This document shows, piece after piece, positions 6,594 through 9,505 of a stretch of 9,505 nucleotides of DNA (the first letter of the stretch is position 1; every line of letters begins with the position of its first letter). The position numbers were made by a program, and so were the translations under genes. Below the pieces are notes generated by a model. The model was not told the origin of the DNA and searched no databases. It worked only from the letters and a program-made list of their open reading frames with translations. The DNA is from Desulfobacterales bacterium (GTDB lineage: Bacteria; Desulfobacterota; DSM-4660; Desulfatiglandales; B25-G16), in contig JABXJZ010000043.1 of the NCBI GenBank assembly GCA_013375335.1, positions 1-9,505 on the forward strand, read 5' to 3'.

Positions 6594-6623
6594 TTTTCAT
6601 GAGACATAGCAAGGTAGTTTTTT

Positions 6624-6710
6624 GCCGAAGTGGCGGAATTGGTAGACGCGCTAGGTTCAGGACTTAGTGGGTGTATGCCTGTGCGGGTTCGATTCCCGCC
6701 TTCGGCACCA
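6624..6710 (+). tRNA. tRNA-Leu (anticodon CAG)
   Basis: This is a complete class II tRNA of 87 bases including an encoded CCA. The acceptor arm pairs GCCGAAG (6624-6630) with CTTCGGC (6700-6706), with A at 6707 as discriminator and CCA at 6708-6710. The D-arm contains TGGCGGAATTGGTAGACGC, typical of leucine tRNAs. The anticodon stem CTAGG/CTTAG closes the loop TTCAGGA (6656-6662), giving anticodon CAG at 6658-6660, which reads CUG. A long variable arm follows (about 6668-6682). The T-arm is GCGGG-TTCGATT-CCCGC (6683-6699). No duplicate of the 3' end that would mark an integration site was found in the window. Confidence 0.97.
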
Positions 6711-6735
6711 CACAAAACCAAGTGCTTCCATGCCC

Positions 6736-6762
6736 AGGCCCTACTTCGGTGGGGCTTTTTTT
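6736..6762 (+). terminator. Rho-independent terminator after tRNA-Leu
   Basis: The stem GCCCTAC (6738-6744) pairs with GTGGGGC (6749-6755) around a stable TTCG tetraloop. Two more weak pairs extend it at the base, and seven T residues follow (6756-6762). It lies 26 bases after the tRNA CCA end and should stop the tRNA transcript. The methyltransferase cassette downstream therefore probably needs its own promoter in 6763-6828, where I see no convincing -35/-10 pair. Confidence 0.88.
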
Positions 6763-6828
6763 AGGTGCCTTCGATTTGAGGTTCCCCTCGCTCTCCATTC
6801 TTTCCTGCAGAAGCACAGGAGAGACACG

Positions 6829-7998
6829 ATGATCCCGGAGACCATGTCGAGACAGGAGCGGTTTGAAGCGGTTGTGGCCCTTGAACAACCGGACAGGGTG
6901 CCTGTCATGCCGTTGATGACCGCCTTCGCCGTTCGTTGCCAGGGCCTGACCCAGGGGGAGGCATGGCGCGAGCTCGACAAGGGCTTTAAGGCCATGGTAG
7001 ATACCTTCAACGATCTGGGAGGATTCGACAAGCTCTACAAACCCAACCTGTATTGGCCTATGATCGGGGGTAGATTTTGCTCAGCACCTGCAAGGAACCT
7101 GATCCCTGGAAGAGATCTTCCCGAGGATGCCCTGAATCAGATCGACGAAAGGGAGCTCTTCACGAGGGACGATTATGATAAGCTGGCCGCTTTGGGCTGG
7201 AATGCCTTCTGGGGTGAACGCTATGAAAGGATGAGCGGCCGTAGCATGGAGCAACTCGTCTCCACTCAAAACCGTTTGTTGAACCAATACATTAAAGAAC
7301 TGGAGGCATGCCACAGCCAAGGCATATATCCTCTCTTTGGGGCCTATGTGGATTCTTCTATCATGGCCTTTTCTATGTGCCGAACCCTCACCCAGTTTAC
7401 CATGGATCTCTACGAGGTTCCGGAAAAGGTCAGAGCCGCTATGGATGCGTCGTGCGATGATCTTATCCAAAACGCCTTGGATGTGGCGTCTCTGACCAAG
7501 ATCCCGTTGGTCTTTATCGTACTCGAGCGAGGCTCTGGATTCTATTACCGCCTCGATATCTTCGAGCAATTCGAATGGCCCTATCTTCGACGTTATGTCG
7601 ATGCATTTGTGTCAGAGGGGCTGACCCCATGGTTCCATTTCGACACTGATTGGGGCCTGAATCTTCCATATTTGAAACAACTGCCCAAAGGCAAATGCGT
7701 CTGCGATCTGGACGGAACGACAGATATCTTCAAGGCGAAGGAGATCCTCGGCGGACATATGTGCATCAGCGGTGATGTCCCTGCTTCCCTCCTGACGTTA
7801 GGAACCCCTGAGGAAGTCCGCGACTACTGTCAGAGGCTCATCGACGTGGTGGGAAGGGGAGGAGGATTCTTTCTGACCACTGGCTGCGAGTGCCCTGTTG
7901 ATGCCAAGTTTGAAAATGTGAAGATGATGATCGAGGTGGCAAAGACCTATACAGGAGGTCTTAAGAGGAGAGGGAGATGGCGCCCGAAGGGAAAGTGA
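6829..7998 (+). CDS. URO-D family methyltransferase (MtaA/MtbA-like), His-x-Asp variant
   Basis: This 389-residue protein belongs to the uroporphyrinogen decarboxylase superfamily, the branch that includes corrinoid-dependent methyltransferases. The N-terminus has the usual pattern SRQERFEAVVALEQPDRVPV. Near the C-terminus are FHFDTDW (His270, Asp272), DLDGTTDIFKAKEIL, GGHMCISGDVP and TTGCECPVD (Cys353, Cys355). Methyltransferases of the MtaA/MtbA type bind zinc through His-x-Cys and a distant Cys. Here the first Cys position is Asp, while a Cys at 353 is suitably placed. A role in methyl transfer to or from the downstream corrinoid protein is inferred from that neighbour. It is unlikely to be HemE. 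The start is supported by AGGAGAG (6817-6823), 5 bases before the ATG; the open frame extends upstream to 6667, inside the tRNA, which is spurious. The 3' end overlaps the corrinoid gene by 22 bp. The substrate is unknown. Confidence 0.9.
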   Translation: MIPETMSRQERFEAVVALEQPDRVPVMPLMTAFAVRCQGLTQGEAWRELDKGFKAMVDTFNDLGGFDKLYKPNLYWPMIGGRFCSAPARNLIPGRDLPEDALNQIDERELFTRDDYDKLAALGWNAFWGERYERMSGRSMEQLVSTQNRLLNQYIKELEACHSQGIYPLFGAYVDSSIMAFSMCRTLTQFTMDLYEVPEKVRAAMDASCDDLIQNALDVASLTKIPLVFIVLERGSGFYYRLDIFEQFEWPYLRRYVDAFVSEGLTPWFHFDTDWGLNLPYLKQLPKGKCVCDLDGTTDIFKAKEILGGHMCISGDVPASLLTLGTPEEVRDYCQRLIDVVGRGGGFFLTTGCECPVDAKFENVKMMIEVAKTYTGGLKRRGRWRPKGK

Positions 7999-8627
7999 GA
8001 GAGGCATTCCTGGGCATGAAGCGGCAGGACGCTATTGAGCTTGTGGAGAGCGAGGTTCGATCTGGAGCAGATCCGCTCTCTCTCCTGAACGAATGCCGCG
8101 AAGCAATGGAGGAGGTAGGAAAGCGCTTCGAGACAGGTGAGTTCTTCTTAAGCGAGCTCATCTATTCTGCCGAGGTCTTTAAGGCCGTCAGCGCTATCCT
8201 CCAGCCACTCCTCAAGTCAGACCAGGTCGCTGAGGATTCCCAAGTAGGGGTAGTCTTTGGTACCGCTCGAGGCGATATCCATGATTTGGGGAAGAACCTC
8301 GTGGTAACCATGATGCGGGCCCAGGGCTTTACAGTTTATGACCTCGGCGTTGATGTTGCTCCTGAAAGATTTATCAAGGAGCTCAAGGAGGCAGCGGCCG
8401 CTATCCTTGCCATCTCCGCGCTTATCACCCCCGCCCTCGTATCGATGGGGGAGACCATTTCCCTTTTGGTGGAGGAGGGACTCCGGAAGGACACCTTTGT
8501 GCTCATCGGTGGAGGGGTCACAACTGAGTTTGCCAGGAGGAAGGTGGGAGCTGACGCCCAGACACTGGATCCTGCTGAAGCCATCCGGCTGTGTAGACAG
8601 TATGTTCAGGGTAGACCCGGGCCATAA
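7977..8627 (+). CDS. Corrinoid (B12-binding) methyl-carrier protein, MtaC/MtbC-like
   Basis: The 216-residue protein has the standard two-domain build of small corrinoid proteins. A helical cap (about residues 5-85, with LLNECREAMEEVGKRFETGE and FLSELIYSAEVF) precedes a Rossmann-like B12 domain. The cobalamin signature is visible: GDIHDLGKN with the cobalt-ligating His at residue 102, then SALIT (Ser147, Leu149) and IGGG (178-180). It should carry a methyl group on cobalt between two methyltransferases. The start overlaps the preceding gene by 22 bp, with AGGAG (7966-7970) 6 bases before the ATG, which indicates translational coupling. The length is close to other MtaC/MtbC/MttC members. The methyl donor cannot be told from the carrier alone. 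No reductive activator (RamA-type) gene is in the window. Confidence 0.95.
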   Translation: MAPEGKVREAFLGMKRQDAIELVESEVRSGADPLSLLNECREAMEEVGKRFETGEFFLSELIYSAEVFKAVSAILQPLLKSDQVAEDSQVGVVFGTARGDIHDLGKNLVVTMMRAQGFTVYDLGVDVAPERFIKELKEAAAAILAISALITPALVSMGETISLLVEEGLRKDTFVLIGGGVTTEFARRKVGADAQTLDPAEAIRLCRQYVQGRPGP

Positions 8628-8672
8628 CCGCTGTTTCTAGAGCAGGCTTTGATCAAAAAAGACCAGCCGACC

Positions 8673-9505
8673 ATGGCGACCGTAACACCGCGAGGGAGGA
8701 TTTTGATGGCTATCCGTCATCAGGAGACTGATCGTCTCCCACGAGGAGAGCTCCTGGTGGAAGAGGCGTTTCTCGATCGCCTGTATCCGGAAAGGACGGA
8801 TGACCCATTTACCGAAAAGCTCAGACTCCTTGTCGAAGAGGTGGGCCTCGATCTGGTGACGGTGAGGATAAGAAATGGTGAACGAGCGGAGAAGGGGTTA
8901 AGGGAACTGAAGAAATGGGCGATTGAAACGCCCTACTTTGCCATGGCCCTTGTGGATGGCCTGTTCTGGAAATCGGAGGATCCTGTGTCCTTTGAGGAGT
9001 TTATTTTAGGGCTCTGCCGGGCTGAGGGGCGGATTTTAGAGCTGATCCAGATTAAGAAGAAACGGGCCTTACAGTTAATCCAAAGGGGTCTTGACGAAGG
9101 GGCCCTTGGGTTCATAATTGGAGATGATCTCGCTCATAACAGAGGTCCCTTTGTCTCCCCGGAACACCTTCGTAGATGGTTCTTCCCAGGGCTTCAGGAG
9201 ATGGTGGAAGCCATAAAGAAGGGCAGTGGGGTGGCCTTTCTCCACAGCTGCGGAAATCTGACTGGGATTATAGAGCTGATCCTTTCCCTTGGCTTCGATG
9301 GCCTCCATGGCCTGGCTCCCTCTGCTGGGAATGACCCCCTTGCCATCCGGCAAAAGACGAGAAAGAGACTCGCCCTCATGGGGATCTGCGAAGTGGATCG
9401 CCTCAAACCCAGGCAAATTGAAGCCATGAAGGAAGAGATCATCCTCCCCTTGGCTGCTGGTGGGGGATACATTTTAGGATCAGCAGAGGGCCTGTCGGCG
9501 AATAC
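8673..9505 (+). CDS. Second URO-D family methyltransferase, His-x-Cys type (partial, runs off right edge)
   Basis: The frame is open from 8673 to the window end (277 codons), so the C-terminus is missing. The N-terminus, TPRGRILMAIRHQETDRLPR, fits the family pattern of a TxRxRxLxAxR helix followed by DRxP. Because that pattern begins before the ATG at 8706, I place the start at the ATG at 8673. However, the best ribosome binding site, GGGAGGA (8694-8700), points to 8706, so the start is open. FLHSCGNLTG holds His191 and Cys193, the His-x-Cys zinc-ligand pair of MtaA/MtbA-type methyltransferases, and AAGGGYILGSAEGLSANT near the edge is the usual C-terminal barrel strand. It lies 45 bp after the corrinoid gene on the same strand and probably completes a methyltransferase-corrinoid-methyltransferase set. 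The substrate is unknown. Confidence 0.88.
   Translation, partial: MATVTPRGRILMAIRHQETDRLPRGELLVEEAFLDRLYPERTDDPFTEKLRLLVEEVGLDLVTVRIRNGERAEKGLRELKKWAIETPYFAMALVDGLFWKSEDPVSFEEFILGLCRAEGRILELIQIKKKRALQLIQRGLDEGALGFIIGDDLAHNRGPFVSPEHLRRWFFPGLQEMVEAIKKGSGVAFLHSCGNLTGIIELILSLGFDGLHGLAPSAGNDPLAIRQKTRKRLALMGICEVDRLKPRQIEAMKEEIILPLAAGGGYILGSAEGLSAN
8694..8700 (+). promoter_or_regulatory. Strong ribosome-binding-like site inside the second methyltransferase N-terminus
   Basis: GGGAGGA at 8694-8700 lies 5 bases before the ATG at 8706. That start would drop the conserved TPRGRIL residues. The site conflicts with the ATG at 8673, which keeps them but has no clear Shine-Dalgarno sequence. Both may be used, or the site may be coding coincidence. 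Confidence 0.4.

Noticed and set aside
6524..6721. N-terminal extension of the minus-strand phosphatase up to 6721
   Set aside because: The extra 66 residues run through the antisense of tRNA-Leu and the intergenic region and show no family similarity. A good ribosome binding site precedes the ATG at 6523.
6667..6828. N-terminal extension of the first methyltransferase from 6667
   Set aside because: It would start inside the tRNA and read through the terminator hairpin. The conserved domain begins just after 6829, which has its own ribosome binding site.
6624..9505. Integrative element inserted at tRNA-Leu
   Set aside because: The tRNA is intact and followed by its own terminator. No duplicated tRNA 3' end and no integrase gene are present in the window.
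1..9505. CRISPR arrays, insertion sequences or tandem repeats
   Set aside because: No regularly spaced direct repeats, transposase genes or terminal inverted repeats were seen on reading through the window.

Overview
The window looks like a chromosomal stretch from an anaerobic bacterium, most likely Desulfobacterota (the former Deltaproteobacteria). This is inferred from a CobA-HemD fusion directly after hemC, a bifunctional-nuclease-domain protein ending in a conserved-looking DFGKYKM tail, a khpA gene still followed by a scrap of rimM, and a corrinoid/methyltransferase cassette. No rRNA or species-level marker is present, so the lineage call is moderate. By eye the left end (about 35-43% GC in sampled lines) is more AT-rich than the middle and right (about 50-60%).

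Layout, left to right. (1) 130-633 encodes a BFN/DUF151 protein. (2) After a 246-bp gap with no convincing gene, khpA (880-1110) encodes a small KH-domain RNA-binding protein. It is followed at once by about 23 codons that read like the N-terminus of RimM and then collapse, apparently a rimM relic at a rearrangement breakpoint. (3) 1267-2370 holds a slipin (SPFH membrane protein) and a small basic Rho-N-domain protein, 15 bp apart. (4) 2434-5643 is a tight biosynthetic run: ispD (MEP isoprenoid pathway), hemC, and a cobA-hemD fusion. HemC plus HemD make uroporphyrinogen III, and CobA diverts it toward precorrin-2 for siroheme and cobalamin. (5) Convergent to that run on the minus strand is a CysQ/BPNT1-type 3'(2'),5'-bisphosphate nucleotidase (5672-6523). 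(6) Divergent from it is tRNA-Leu(CAG) at 6624-6710, with CCA encoded and a strong intrinsic terminator at 6736-6762.

(7) From 6829 to the right edge is a methyl-transfer cassette: a URO-D/MtaA-like methyltransferase, a MtaC/MtbC-type corrinoid protein overlapping it by 22 bp, and a second URO-D-family methyltransferase cut off by the window end. The two methyltransferases differ at the presumed zinc site: the first reads His-x-Asp, the second the canonical His-x-Cys. The simplest model is that one loads a methyl group from an unknown donor onto the corrinoid protein and the other passes it on to an acceptor. The substrate cannot be read from the sequence. The cobA-hemD gene a few kilobases away supplies an early step of corrinoid synthesis, but nothing shows that the two regions are co-regulated.

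The points most worth a second look are the rimM relic beside khpA, the asymmetric zinc motifs of the two methyltransferases, and the free-standing Rho-N-domain protein paired with a slipin that lacks its usual NfeD partner.
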